Shown: positions 10,611 to 18,342 of the stretch, one piece after another
Layout: each line of letters opens with the position of its first letter
Position numbering within the stretch: position 1 is the first letter of the stretch
Assembly (NCBI RefSeq): GCF_019468565.1
Contig: NZ_CP080521.1
Coordinates: 310,001 to 374,000 of the forward strand
Length of the DNA: 64,000 nt
Direction of reading: 5' to 3'
Source: Pseudonocardia sp. DSM 110487
GTDB lineage: Bacteria > Actinomycetota > Actinomycetes > Mycobacteriales > Pseudonocardiaceae
Made by a program: the position numbers and the translations under genes
The notes under the pieces: model-generated
Told to the model about the DNA's origin: nothing
Database searches by the model: none
What the model saw: only the letters and a program-made list of their open reading frames with translations

Positions 10611-10946
10611 GTGATCTGTCCGAAGTGTCAGAACCGGATGCATACCGTCGACCGGCGAGGCGTACACATCGAGCAGTGCCAGGGGTGCCGGGGGATCTTC
10701 CTCGACCGCGGCGAGCTCGAGCAGATCGCCAACGCCGAGCAGAGCTTCTACGGCGGCCACGGTGGGCAGCAGGCCTACTACGCCGACTCGCCGCCTCCGC
10801 ACCAGCGGCACCGAGGGCAGTACAGCGACTCCCCGCCCCCGTACGGCCATCAGCAACGCGGCCACTACAGTGACTCCCCGCCGCCCTATGGCCAGCACAA
10901 GGGGCACAAGCGCCGTAAGGGCTTCCTCGACGAGCTGTTCGGCTGA
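10611..10946 (+). CDS. TFIIB-type zinc-ribbon protein with SDSPPPY repeats
   Basis: 111 residues from GTG 10611. Residues 1-40 form a zf-TFIIB-like zinc ribbon with ligands in CPKC (3-6) and CQGC (23-26). The middle contains three copies of a short motif, Y(A/S)DSPPP(H/Y), separated by Gly/Gln/His/Arg-rich linkers. The C-terminus is basic and ends in FLDELFG. This zf-TFIIB protein family is widespread but has no firm function. The proline/tyrosine repeats could be a binding or phosphorylation platform. No signal peptide or membrane segment is present. Confidence 0.75.
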   Translation: MICPKCQNRMHTVDRRGVHIEQCQGCRGIFLDRGELEQIANAEQSFYGGHGGQQAYYADSPPPHQRHRGQYSDSPPPYGHQQRGHYSDSPPPYGQHKGHKRRKGFLDELFG

Positions 10947-10999
10947 GCGAGGCTTGCCGAGCGAGCAGACAGGGCTGAGCGAGGCTTGACGAGCGAGCA
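10941..10999. repeat. 27-bp direct repeat, two copies
   Basis: Copies at 10941-10967 and 10973-10999 differ at one base and have a period of 32. Both read ggctgagcgaggcttg followed by a GAGCGAGCA end. The first copy contains the stop of the zinc-ribbon gene; the second contains the TTG start of the P-loop gene. It looks like a local tandem duplication across the gene junction. Confidence 0.85.
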
Positions 11000-11654
11000 T
11001 CGCCCGGTCGACCTCCAGATCTGCCTCGGCTGCGGCGCCCGGTTCACGAACCCGGTCGTCGCACCCGACGCGGCGGTGCTGATCTGCGGCGACTGCGGGC
11101 ACCGGCAGCCGTTCCGGCGCCTGCCGCTGTTCGCGCTCACCGGTCCGAGCGGGGCGGGCAAGTCGACGGTGGCCCGCCTGCTCCCGCAGGCGCTCGCCGA
11201 CGTGGCGGTCGTCGTCGAGCAGGACGTGCTGTGGACGGCAGGCCTGCAGGACCCGGCCGACGACTTCGCGGACTTCCGCCGGATCTGGCTGCGGATGGCC
11301 GCGATGATCCACCAGAACGGGCGGCCGGTCGTGCTGGTCGGCACGGTCGTGCCGGAGCAGTTCGAGCGGCGTCCCGAGCGGGTGTTCGTCGGGGAGATCC
11401 ACTACCTGGCGCTGGTGGCCGACTCCGACGCGCTGCGGTACCGACTGCGGGCGCGTCCGGCCTGGCGTGGCTGGGACGAGCCGCGCATCGCCGAGACGGT
11501 GGAGTTCAACGACTGGCTGCGCCGTTACGGGCCGACCCTCGCCCCGCCCGTCGAGCTGCTGGACACCACGACGCTCGAGCTCGTGGAGGCCGCGCGCCGG
11601 GTCACCGAGTGGGTGCGGCGCGGCGTGGATCAGGCATGCAGCGTGGCCCCGTAG
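10986..11654 (+). CDS. Zinc-ribbon P-loop ATPase/kinase-like protein
   Basis: 222 residues from TTG 10986, the only start codon in this frame between the previous stop and the conserved domain. An N-terminal zinc ribbon (CLGC and CGDC) precedes a P-loop GPSGAGKST at about residues 52-60. The rest resembles small AAA/NMP-kinase-like proteins with an adenine-clamping C-terminal half, but no standard lid motif is obvious. It might phosphorylate a nucleotide or another small substrate. The TTG lies inside a duplicated 27-bp repeat, so the true start is uncertain. The last 25 bases overlap the convergent hydrolase gene. Confidence 0.65.
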   Translation: MTSEHRPVDLQICLGCGARFTNPVVAPDAAVLICGDCGHRQPFRRLPLFALTGPSGAGKSTVARLLPQALADVAVVVEQDVLWTAGLQDPADDFADFRRIWLRMAAMIHQNGRPVVLVGTVVPEQFERRPERVFVGEIHYLALVADSDALRYRLRARPAWRGWDEPRIAETVEFNDWLRRYGPTLAPPVELLDTTTLELVEAARRVTEWVRRGVDQACSVAP

Positions 11655-12373
11655 AGCGCTTCGAGCGCCTTCCAGTGCCGGTCCTCGGCGGCCTCGTCGT
11701 ACGTGGGGTTGTCCGGCACCGCGAACCCGTGCTTCGCCGGGTAGAACTCCACCGTGTGGCGCACGCCCGCGTCGGTGAGCGCCGCGTCGAGCAGCTTCGC
11801 CTGCTCCGGGGTGAAGTGGTCGTCGTCCTCCGCCCCGGCGACGTACACGGTGGCGGTGATACGGCCGGCCGCGAGGTGCGGGCTCTGCGGGTCGTCCGCC
11901 ACGGCGATCCCCCCGCCGTGGAACGACGCCGCCGCGGCGACCTTGTCCGGGTGCGCGCCGGCCGTGATCAACGACAGCCGTCCACCCATGCAGTAGCCCG
12001 TGGTCCCGGCCGCGGCGCCTGTGACCTCGGGACGCGCCAGCAGGAATTCGAGATAGGCGCCCGCGTCCGCGAGGATTCGATCTCGCGTGAGGTTGCCCAT
12101 GAACTCCGCCAGCCGGGCCCGCTCGTCGGGGTCGGTGAACACGGTCGCGATGTCGAACGGCCTCCAGTCCCCCTCGCGGTAGTAGACGTCCGGCACCAGC
12201 GTCACATAGCCCATCCCCGCGAGCCGGTCGGCCATCACGCGCTTGGTATCCCGCAGCCCACCCGCGTCCGGGAACAGCAGCACCCCTGGCCACGGCCCGT
12301 CGCCATCCGGTAGGTGGAGGGACGCGGGGCAGGTGCCGTCGTCAGTGGTGATCCGGACGTCGATGCGGGCCAT
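11630..12373 (-). CDS. Dienelactone hydrolase family protein
   Basis: 247 residues from ATG 12373. It is an alpha/beta hydrolase with the dienelactone hydrolase catalytic triad: Cys in GTTGYCMGGRLS, Asp in AGAEDDDHF and His in YPAKHGFAVP. A cysteine nucleophile is diagnostic for this family as opposed to serine esterases. Known members hydrolyse dienelactones in chloroaromatic breakdown, but most chromosomal paralogues act on unknown esters or lactones. No aromatic pathway genes are adjacent. There is no signal peptide. Confidence 0.88.
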   Translation of the reverse strand: MARIDVRITTDDGTCPASLHLPDGDGPWPGVLLFPDAGGLRDTKRVMADRLAGMGYVTLVPDVYYREGDWRPFDIATVFTDPDERARLAEFMGNLTRDRILADAGAYLEFLLARPEVTGAAAGTTGYCMGGRLSLITAGAHPDKVAAAASFHGGGIAVADDPQSPHLAAGRITATVYVAGAEDDDHFTPEQAKLLDAALTDAGVRHTVEFYPAKHGFAVPDNPTYDEAAEDRHWKALEALYGATLHA

Positions 12374-12381
12374 CGGTCCAG

Positions 12382-12453
12382 CATAGGAGCGCCCTGAACA
12401 ACTCAGGCGTACTGCCGCTCGCTACGGCCTGAGTTGTTCAGGACCCTCCTATG
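12382..12453. repeat. Long two-step inverted repeat (stem-loop)
   Basis: The inner arms are 16 bp and perfect: CCTGAACAACTCAGGC (12393-12408) with GCCTGAGTTGTTCAGG (12427-12442). They extend, after a 3x3 internal loop, to outer arms CATAGGAG (12382-12389) and CTCCTATG (12446-12453). The total stem is 24 bp around an 18-base loop. It sits between the end of the DUF4189 gene and the start of the hydrolase gene, both on the minus strand, so it is probably a transcription terminator for the former. Confidence 0.8.
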
Positions 12454-12459
12454 CGGCGA

Positions 12460-12852
12460 TCACCTGTGGGCACCCGTGCACGTGTACGCGAGCACGCGGG
12501 CGCCGCGACCCGGGGTTGCGCGCACGGCCGCCTGCTTGGCCTCCTCGAGGGACGCGGCGTAGGCCCAACCCCACGCGCGGTTCCGCGCCTGTGCCACGGC
12601 GGCACAGCCGTTCGTCACCTGCACCGCCGCCTGGCAGCCGCGTGCGTCGCACTCGTCCACGGCGGCGCTCGCGGCTGCTCCGGCCGACGGCTGCTCGTAG
12701 GAGTAGCCGATGTTGCCGGTCTGCACCGAGATCGCGATCGCGGCCCAGGTGTTGGGCGCGGCGCTCGCCGGGGCGGCGCCGAGCACGGTGGCGCCGGTCG
12801 CGAGCGCGACCGTGACAGCAATCCGGGTGATCACGGGGCGGATGGGCATCAT
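12460..12852 (-). CDS. Secreted DUF4189 domain protein
   Basis: 130 residues from ATG 12852, with GGGAG about seven bases upstream. A Sec signal peptide (MMPIRPVITRIAVTVALATG, then an APASA cleavage site near residue 31) is followed by one DUF4189 domain: WAAIAISVQTGNIGYSY, four cysteines likely forming disulfides, and EEAKQAAVRAT. DUF4189 proteins are secreted or periplasmic and of unknown role. The longer upstream reading frame is rejected because the signal peptide starts here. It is expressed leftwards into the long hairpin at 12382-12453. Confidence 0.8.
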   Translation of the reverse strand: MMPIRPVITRIAVTVALATGATVLGAAPASAAPNTWAAIAISVQTGNIGYSYEQPSAGAAASAAVDECDARGCQAAVQVTNGCAAVAQARNRAWGWAYAASLEEAKQAAVRATPGRGARVLAYTCTGAHR

Positions 12853-12993
12853 GGTCGCTCTCCCTCGGTGTGGCTCTGTTGACCGAGATGACCGCTGGTG
12901 CCGACGATCGGTTGGGTCAGGCGCGGAAGAGGACGGGAACCGGCCGTTCGTGGCCATGCTCGTGGCCGACATCCGGGCCTTCGTCCGCGGGCT

Positions 12994-14544
12994 TCAGCAG
13001 CAGGCCGGTTCGCGTTCCGGTTCCTGCTGCGGCGCCTCGCTGTCGCGCAGCGCCACGGCGGCGACCACCGCGATAGCAGCCGCGATCACCCCGGCCGCGG
13101 CGGAAGTCAGCTGCAGCCCCGCGACGAACGCCTCCCTCGCCACGTCGACCAGCGCGGCAGCGGCGGGTTCGGGCAGGTGGGCGGCCGCCGAGATCGCGCC
13201 GCCGAGGGTGTCGCGGGCGGCGTGCGCGGCCTCGTCCGGCACTCCGGCGGGCAGGCCGCCTGCAACGCCGCCGCGATAGATCGCCGCGCCGACGCTGCCC
13301 AGCACCGCGATCCCCAGCGCCCCGCCCAGCTCGGCGGCGGTCTCGGAGATGCCGGAAGCCGCGCCCGCCTTCTCCGTCGGGGCGGAGCCGACGATCATCT
13401 CGGTGGTCAGGCCGAACACCGGTCCCATGCCGAGCGAGATCACCACGGACGAGACGACGATGGCGGCGAGCCCCGTGCCGACCTGCACCGTCGTGAGCAG
13501 GAAGAGCCCGGCAGCCGCCGCGGCCAGCCCTGCGGCAACGACGTTCGCGGGCCGGACGCGCTGCACGAAGCGCGGCGCGAGCTGGGAGCTGACGACGAAG
13601 CCGAGTGCCCCCGGCAACGACCACAGGCCGGCGTGCAGCGGGGACATCCCGGCGACCAGCTGCAGGTACTGCCCGATGAACAGGAAGTAGCCGATCATCA
13701 CGAAGAGCGCGAGGAAGTTCACGACGAGCGCGGTGTTGAACCGGCGGATCCGGAACAGAGCGAGGTCGATCATGGGATTGGCAACCCGCCGCTGACGGCG
13801 CACCCACAGCGCGCCGACGACCGCACCGGCGGCGATGGTGAGCGCGGCTGCGGTGGTCGGCCCGTCCTGGGCGACGTGCTTCAGGCCTGCCACGATCGCG
13901 AGCAGGGCGACGACGGACATGGCCGCGCTGCGCACGTCGAGCCGGCCCGCGTTCGGGTCGCGGTACTCGGGCAGCACGCGCGGGCCGAGCACCAGTAGGG
14001 CGCCCATCACCGGCAGCGCGAGCAGGAACACCGAGCCCCACCAGAACACCTCGAGCACCAGCCCGCCGAGTATCGGCCCGACCGCGCTGCCCGCGGAGAA
14101 CGCCCCGATCCAGATGCCGACGGCGAGCGAGCGCTGCTTCGGGTCCTGGAACATGTGGAAGATCAGCGACAGCGTGGACGGCGCGATGGTGGCCCCGGCG
14201 ATCCCGAGGAGCGCCCGGCTGACGATCAGCATCTCGGGCGTGGTGGAGAACGCCGCCATGATGGAGACGGCCCCGAAGGCGGCTGCGCCGATCAGCAGCA
14301 GCCGCCTCCGGCCGATCCGGTCCCCGAGCGTGCCCATCGTGACGAGGGCGCCCGCCACCATGAACCCGTACACGTCGATGATCCACAGCAGCTGGGTGCT
14401 CGTCGGCTGCAGATCCGCGCTCAGCGCGGGGATGGCGAGGTGCAGCACCGTCAGGTCCATCACGTACAGCAGGCAGGCCAGCGCGAGGACGGCGAGGCCG
14501 ACCCACTCCCGCCGGCCGGCCCGCACTGTCTGCGCCGTCGTCAT
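12994..14544 (-). CDS. DHA2-family MFS multidrug efflux pump
   Basis: 516 residues with about 14 hydrophobic segments, the DHA2 (QacA/EmrB/SmvA) topology. Motif A-like GTLGDRIGRRRLLLIG lies between helices 2 and 3. The helix-1 motif LYVMDLTVLHLAIPAL contains the conserved membrane Asp (LD-x-T-x-x-x-x-A-L-P) of this family. It ends in a hydrophilic tail with a terminal CC. It would export cationic or lipophilic drugs by proton antiport. The DHFR-fold gene is 61 bases upstream on the same strand, and a TetR gene lies beyond that; together they could form a TetR-controlled detoxification unit. Confidence 0.9.
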   Translation of the reverse strand: MTTAQTVRAGRREWVGLAVLALACLLYVMDLTVLHLAIPALSADLQPTSTQLLWIIDVYGFMVAGALVTMGTLGDRIGRRRLLLIGAAAFGAVSIMAAFSTTPEMLIVSRALLGIAGATIAPSTLSLIFHMFQDPKQRSLAVGIWIGAFSAGSAVGPILGGLVLEVFWWGSVFLLALPVMGALLVLGPRVLPEYRDPNAGRLDVRSAAMSVVALLAIVAGLKHVAQDGPTTAAALTIAAGAVVGALWVRRQRRVANPMIDLALFRIRRFNTALVVNFLALFVMIGYFLFIGQYLQLVAGMSPLHAGLWSLPGALGFVVSSQLAPRFVQRVRPANVVAAGLAAAAAGLFLLTTVQVGTGLAAIVVSSVVISLGMGPVFGLTTEMIVGSAPTEKAGAASGISETAAELGGALGIAVLGSVGAAIYRGGVAGGLPAGVPDEAAHAARDTLGGAISAAAHLPEPAAAALVDVAREAFVAGLQLTSAAAGVIAAAIAVVAAVALRDSEAPQQEPEREPACC

Positions 14545-14605
14545 CGCTCTCGTTCCTCCGGGTTCGTCGGGATCTCGGAGGTAGGACTGCGGCGCTTCCG
14601 GAATC

Positions 14606-15169
14606 TCATCGGTCGTAGCTCAGGACGACCGTCCCGTTCTCCAGCGTCCGGGTGCCGGTGAGCCGGAATCGGGTGGGGCTGAAGTCGGCGGTGAACAGCG
14701 GGATCCCCGATCCGAGCACCAGCGGGTAGACCTTCAGGACCAGCGAGTCGATCTCGTCGAGCAGGGAGCCCGCCAAGCGGGACCCGCCCATGAGGTAGAT
14801 GTCCTTGCCCTCCTCGGACTTGAGCTTCCGGATCCGCTCGACGACGTCGGTCGAGATGACCTCGACGGCGGGATCCGGGCTCTCGTAGGTGGTGGAGACC
14901 ACGTACTGGCGCAGGTGTGCGAACGGGCTGGTGACCCCGATGTCGAGGGCGGGCTGGAAGGTGGTCCGGCCCTGCACGCCGACGTCGAAGTTCGGGTTGG
15001 GGACGTCCACCGCCAGCTGCTCGCGCACGTGGGTGGGCAGGGCGTCCGGGTAGTCGCCGACGATGAAGTCGATCACGTCCTGCGTGACTGGGAAGAGGTC
15101 GACGCTCCCGTCCGGGGCGGCGATGTAGCCGTCGATGGTCACGGCGACGTAGTAGACGAGCTTTCGCAC
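14606..15169 (-). CDS. Dihydrofolate reductase-fold (RibD C-terminal-like) protein
   Basis: 187 residues from GTG 15169 with AGGAAG ahead. The N-terminal strand MRKLVYYVAVTIDGYIAAPD and the nucleotide-binding IYLMGGSRLAGSLLDE segment place it in the actinobacterial DHFR-like/RibD_C family. These proteins have the DHFR fold but are not the housekeeping folate enzyme; substrates are mostly unknown. A well-supported 36-codon ORF precedes it by 28 bases, and the tandem operator at 15321-15372 lies further upstream. The DHA2 pump follows 61 bases downstream. Confidence 0.85.
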   Translation of the reverse strand: MRKLVYYVAVTIDGYIAAPDGSVDLFPVTQDVIDFIVGDYPDALPTHVREQLAVDVPNPNFDVGVQGRTTFQPALDIGVTSPFAHLRQYVVSTTYESPDPAVEVISTDVVERIRKLKSEEGKDIYLMGGSRLAGSLLDEIDSLVLKVYPLVLGSGIPLFTADFSPTRFRLTGTRTLENGTVVLSYDR

Positions 15170-15197
15170 GCTCGGGCCTTCCTTTCGTGGTGTTCGG

Positions 15198-15308
15198 CTA
15201 CCGGTTGCCGCGCGGGCGTAGGACGGGCCGGGGGCGGGGCAACGGCCGCGGCTTGGTGGGCTGCTGCGGTCGCCGCGGGCGGGGCTGCGGGAAGGACGTG
15301 GCTCGCAT
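15198..15308 (-). CDS. 36-aa Pro/Arg-rich small protein or leader peptide
   Basis: ATG 15308 to TAG 15198, 36 codons, with AGGAG (15320-15316) at a seven-base spacing, the best Shine-Dalgarno in the neighbourhood. The product is about one third proline and one quarter arginine (for example QPRPRRPQQPTKPRPLPRPR) with no acidic residue. It lies directly downstream of the tandem operator and 28 bases before the DHFR-fold gene, so it is the first cistron of that operon. Proline-dense leaders can stall ribosomes, so it could be a regulatory leader; a small RNA-binding or antimicrobial peptide is another option. G+C-rich DNA readily spells Pro/Arg, so coding is likely rather than proven. Confidence 0.5.
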   Translation of the reverse strand: MRATSFPQPRPRRPQQPTKPRPLPRPRPVLRPRGNR

Positions 15309-15320
15309 GAAGCGTCTCCT

Positions 15321-15372
15321 CCGTAGTACTGTGGATGTAGTGGTTGGACTGTAGTACTACGGATGAAGTGGT
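15321..15372. promoter_or_regulatory. Tandem TetR-type operator
   Basis: Two copies of a 22-base unit, GTAGTACTnnGGATGnAGTGGT, lie at 15323-15344 and 15351-15372 with a period of 28. Within them CCGTAGTACT (15321-15330) and AGTACTACGG (15353-15362) form a perfect 10-bp inverted repeat, and GTAGTACTAC at 15351-15360 is itself a palindrome. The site is between the small ORF (minus) and a TetR gene (plus). It is the likely binding site of that TetR, controlling both directions. Confidence 0.78.
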
Positions 15373-15391
15373 GTCAACGGAGGAGATGCGG

Positions 15392-15979
15392 ATGCGGCAG
15401 AACCCGGCTCGGCGGGCGGCGCTCCTGGACGCGGCGATCGAGGTGTTGGCCAGGGAGGGAGCGCGGGGACTGACCTTCCGCGCGGTCGACGCGGAGGCGC
15501 AGGTGCCCGTCGGCACCGCGTCCAACTACTTCAGCAGCCGCGACGAGCTGTTCACCCAGGTCGGCCACCGCTACTACGAGCGGCTCGAACCCGATCCCAC
15601 TCTGCTCGCCGCGTCGCTCACCGGGCCCCGGGACCGGGACCGGGTCACCGAGCTCATGCGCGACATCGTGGAGCGGGTCACGACCTTCCGATCCGGCTAC
15701 CTGGCCCTGCTGGAGCTGCGCCTGGAGAGCACGCGCCGCCCCGAACTGCGTGAGCTGCTCAGCAAGCGGATCCGCGCCGACCTCGACTTCAACATCCGCA
15801 ACCACGAGGAGTCCGGCCTGCCGGGGGACGCCACCACTGTTGTGGTGCTCTACCTGGCGCTGAACTGGCTGATCCTGGACCGGCTCACGTTGCCCGACGT
15901 CTTCCCGGAGGAGCAGTTCGACGACCTGGTCACCGAGGTCGTGGAGCGCATCCTGCCCGGTCCGCGGCGCCCGGCCTGA
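15392..15979 (+). CDS. TetR-family regulator
   Basis: 195 residues from ATG 15392 (MRQNPARRAALLDAAIEVLA). CGGAGGAG at 15378-15385 gives a six-base spacing to 15392; ATG 15386 is in frame but too close to it. The helix-turn-helix is at residues 5-50 (LTFRAVDAEAQVPVGTASNY, then FSSRDELF). The C-terminal half is the typical helical ligand domain. It is divergent from the small ORF/DHFR/DHA2 efflux set across the tandem operator, which makes it the probable repressor of that set. Its stop abuts the next gene on the other strand. Confidence 0.85.
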   Translation: MRQNPARRAALLDAAIEVLAREGARGLTFRAVDAEAQVPVGTASNYFSSRDELFTQVGHRYYERLEPDPTLLAASLTGPRDRDRVTELMRDIVERVTTFRSGYLALLELRLESTRRPELRELLSKRIRADLDFNIRNHEESGLPGDATTVVVLYLALNWLILDRLTLPDVFPEEQFDDLVTEVVERILPGPRRPA

Positions 15980-16522
15980 TCAGTGGCCGACGAGCCGCGC
16001 GAGCACGGCGTGCACCTCGTCCGCGCTCGGCGGCTCCGCCGAGACGAAGCAGCGCAGGAGGAGACCGTCGACGGCAGCGGCCACCCCCGCCCGGACGATC
16101 GGGTCGTCGGCGTACGGCCTGAGGAAGGCGTCGACCGCGTCCGCCCAGCGGGCGGCCTCCGGCTGCATCTCCGGGCGCCGCGCCGCGATCAGGAAGAGCT
16201 CGTACTCGGCGGCGACATAGGCCCGACGCGCCCCGGTGCCGTCCGCGATCAGTCGCGCGAGGGCCGCGATCGGGTCGGCATCGCGGGCGCAGGCGTCCAG
16301 CCCGCTCAGGTAGATGTCGTTGCAGTCGGCGAGCGCCGCGACGAGCAGGTCGTCGACGGCGGGGAAGTAGTAGGTGACGGCGCTCGGCGGGACGCCCGCC
16401 TCATGGGCCACCACCCGCTGGCTGACCGCGGCCACTCCGGCCCGCTCGATCACCCGCATCGTGGCGTCGAGGAGCTGCCTGCGGCGCTGCTCGCCCTTGC
16501 GCCTGCGTCCGTCGGTGATCAG
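15980..16522 (-). CDS. TetR-family regulator, probable CTG start
   Basis: 180 residues if translation begins at CTG 16522, whose last two bases and the next A form the TGA of the SMR gene (CTGA overlap). The HTH ([17 protein letters not shown], then [20 protein letters not shown]) needs residues upstream of the first in-frame ATG, which lies at codon 22 inside helix 1. I see no ATG, GTG or TTG at a sensible position. Coupling to the SMR stop makes CTG the natural choice. The ligand domain is complete. It is co-transcribed after the SMR pump and probably represses that operon through 16870-16905. Confidence 0.72.
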   Translation of the reverse strand: MITDGRRRKGEQRRRQLLDATMRVIERAGVAAVSQRVVAHEAGVPPSAVTYYFPAVDDLLVAALADCNDIYLSGLDACARDADPIAALARLIADGTGARRAYVAAEYELFLIAARRPEMQPEAARWADAVDAFLRPYADDPIVRAGVAAAVDGLLLRCFVSAEPPSADEVHAVLARLVGH

Positions 16523-16842
16523 TGCGCCGCCCCCAGCTCGAGGGCGAGCACGCCGGCGATCACCAGCACGATCCCGCCGGCCTGCACCATCGTCATGCCC
16601 TCCCCGAAGAACGCGGCACCGGCGATCGCGACGAGCGCGACTCCGGCCGCGGCCCACACGCCGTACGCGACGCCGATCGCCATCCCTCGTGTCAGCGCCT
16701 GCGACAGCATGCCGAACGCCACGACGTACCCGATCACGACGACGATCGACGGGACGAGCCTCGAGAAGCCATCGGAGAGTTTGAGCGCGAGGGTCGCGAC
16801 GACCTCCGACAGGATCGCGCCGACGAGGAAGAGCCAGGGCAC
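16519..16842 (-). CDS. Small multidrug resistance (SMR/EmrE-like) transporter
   Basis: 107 residues with four hydrophobic helices, the exact size of SMR pumps. The essential membrane glutamate is at residue 13 ([20 protein letters not shown]), corresponding to EmrE Glu14. [16 protein letters not shown] matches the SMR helix-3 signature. SMR proteins dimerise and exchange protons for quaternary ammonium or guanidinium compounds. It is the first gene of a two-gene operon with TetR. A 36-bp palindrome covers its predicted promoter. Confidence 0.92.
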   Translation of the reverse strand: MPWLFLVGAILSEVVATLALKLSDGFSRLVPSIVVVIGYVVAFGMLSQALTRGMAIGVAYGVWAAAGVALVAIAGAAFFGEGMTMVQAGGIVLVIAGVLALELGAAH

Positions 16843-16869
16843 GGAAGCCTCCAGGTACGCGAGAAATCA

Positions 16870-16905
16870 GAGCGAACGCTCCATATTCTAGTGGAGCAAT
16901 CGCTC
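16870..16905. promoter_or_regulatory. 36-bp operator/promoter of the SMR-TetR operon
   Basis: A symmetric site reading outwards from the centre: TGGAGC (16892-16897) with GCTCCA (16878-16883), and TCGCTC (16900-16905) with GAGCGA (16870-16875). The two-base gaps on both sides are equal. The eight-base centre contains TAGAAT on the minus strand, a good -10 for the SMR gene 28 bases further on. A repressor bound here would cover the promoter. The adjacent TetR is the obvious candidate. Confidence 0.78.
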
Positions 16906-16974
16906 AGGTTTTTCGTGGTGCCCGTCACCGGATCCCACCTCGCCCGGCCCGGCGCGTGCTGGCATCGTCGCGAT

Positions 16975-18270
16975 GTGGCCACCGGCGACCTCACCCCCGC
17001 TCAGCTGCTCGATCTCGATCGGAAGCACGTCTGGCACCCGTACGCGCCCATGCCGGGCGTGCGCCCGCCGTACCTGGTCGAGTCCGCGGCCGGCGTGCGG
17101 CTTCGGCTCGCTGAGCCGGTTGACGGGGTGCGCGAGCTGGTCGACGGGATGGCGTCGTGGTGGTCGGCCATCCACGGCTACGCCCACCCCGTGCTGGACG
17201 AGGCAGTGCGCGACCAGCTCGGGCGGATGAGCCACGTGATGTTCGGCGGGCTCACCCATGAGCAGGCGATCCGGCTGGCCACCACGCTCGTGGAGATCAC
17301 CCCGGAGCCGCTGCGGCACGTGTTCCTCGCCGACTCGGGGTCGATCTCGGTCGAGGTCGCGATCAAGATGTGCCTGCAGTACTGGCGCTCACGTGGCCGT
17401 CCCGAGAAGAGACGGCTGCTCACATGGCGCGGCGGCTACCACGGCGACACCTGGCACCCCATGTCCGTCTGCGACCCGGACGGCGGGATGCACCACGTCT
17501 GGGCGGGTGCCCTGCCGGAGCAGGTCTTCGCCGATGCGCCGCCGCGCGAGTTCGAGCCCGCCTACGTCGAACACCTCGCGGACCTGCTCGCGCGGCACGC
17601 GCACGAGGTGGCGGCCGTCATCGTCGAGCCGGTGGTGCAGAACGCGGGCGGCATGCGATTCCACTCGCCCCGCTACCTGCAGGCCCTGCGCGAGCTCGCC
17701 GACGCCCACGACGTGCTGCTCGTGTTCGACGAGATCGCGACCGGCTTCGGGCGCACCGGCGAGCTGTTCGGCGCCGACCACGCCGGTGTGAGCCCGGACG
17801 TCATGTGCGTCGGCAAGGCCCTGACCGGCGGATACCTCTCGATGGCCGCCGCACTCTGCACCCTCGAGGTGGCCGACGGGATCTCCCACGGCGAGCTGTC
17901 GGTGCTCGCGCACGGGCCCACCTTCATGGGCAACCCCCTCGCCGCCGCGGCGGCGAACGCGTCGCTCGGCCTGCTGCTCGGTGGCGACTGGCGCGGCGGG
18001 GTGGCCAGGATCGAGAAGGGCCTGCACGCAGGGCTGGAGCCGGCCCGCGACCTCCCAGGTGTGCGAGATGTGCGCGTCCTCGGCGCCATCGGTGTGGTGC
18101 AGCTCGACCACGAGGTCGACATGGCGGCAGCCACCGCCGCCGCCGTGCGGGAGGGCGTGTGGCTGCGCCCCTTCCGCGATCTGGTGTACACGATGCCGCC
18201 CTACGTCACGGACGACGACGACCTGGCCCGCATCTGCACGGCCGCGGTGGCCGCGGTGGCGGTGGGGTGA
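16975..18270 (+). CDS. bioA: Adenosylmethionine-8-amino-7-oxononanoate aminotransferase
   Basis: 431 residues from GTG 16975. It is a PLP fold-type I class III aminotransferase of the biotin pathway that uses S-adenosylmethionine as amino donor to make 7,8-diaminopelargonate. BioA-specific features include HVWHPYAPM near the N-terminus, [14 protein letters not shown], the [14 protein letters not shown] segment and [16 protein letters not shown]. The PLP lysine is about Lys281 ([10 protein letters not shown]). No bioF, bioD or bioB is adjacent, so the pathway is split in this genome. The ribosome binding site is weak. The frame extends upstream opposite the SMR gene, but homology begins here. 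Confidence 0.93.
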   Translation: MATGDLTPAQLLDLDRKHVWHPYAPMPGVRPPYLVESAAGVRLRLAEPVDGVRELVDGMASWWSAIHGYAHPVLDEAVRDQLGRMSHVMFGGLTHEQAIRLATTLVEITPEPLRHVFLADSGSISVEVAIKMCLQYWRSRGRPEKRRLLTWRGGYHGDTWHPMSVCDPDGGMHHVWAGALPEQVFADAPPREFEPAYVEHLADLLARHAHEVAAVIVEPVVQNAGGMRFHSPRYLQALRELADAHDVLLVFDEIATGFGRTGELFGADHAGVSPDVMCVGKALTGGYLSMAAALCTLEVADGISHGELSVLAHGPTFMGNPLAAAAANASLGLLLGGDWRGGVARIEKGLHAGLEPARDLPGVRDVRVLGAIGVVQLDHEVDMAAATAAAVREGVWLRPFRDLVYTMPPYVTDDDDLARICTAAVAAVAVG

Positions 18271-18342
18271 TCTGTCTCACTTTCTCTCAACGCGTGAGGT
18301 TTCTGTGAGTCTCTAGGAGTGATCGCGGAGGGGGAGATCGAG

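Noticed and set aside
10611..10946. A general transcription factor (TFIIB)
   Set aside because: Only a short zinc ribbon shares the name; bacteria lack TFIIB and the cyclin-like core is absent.
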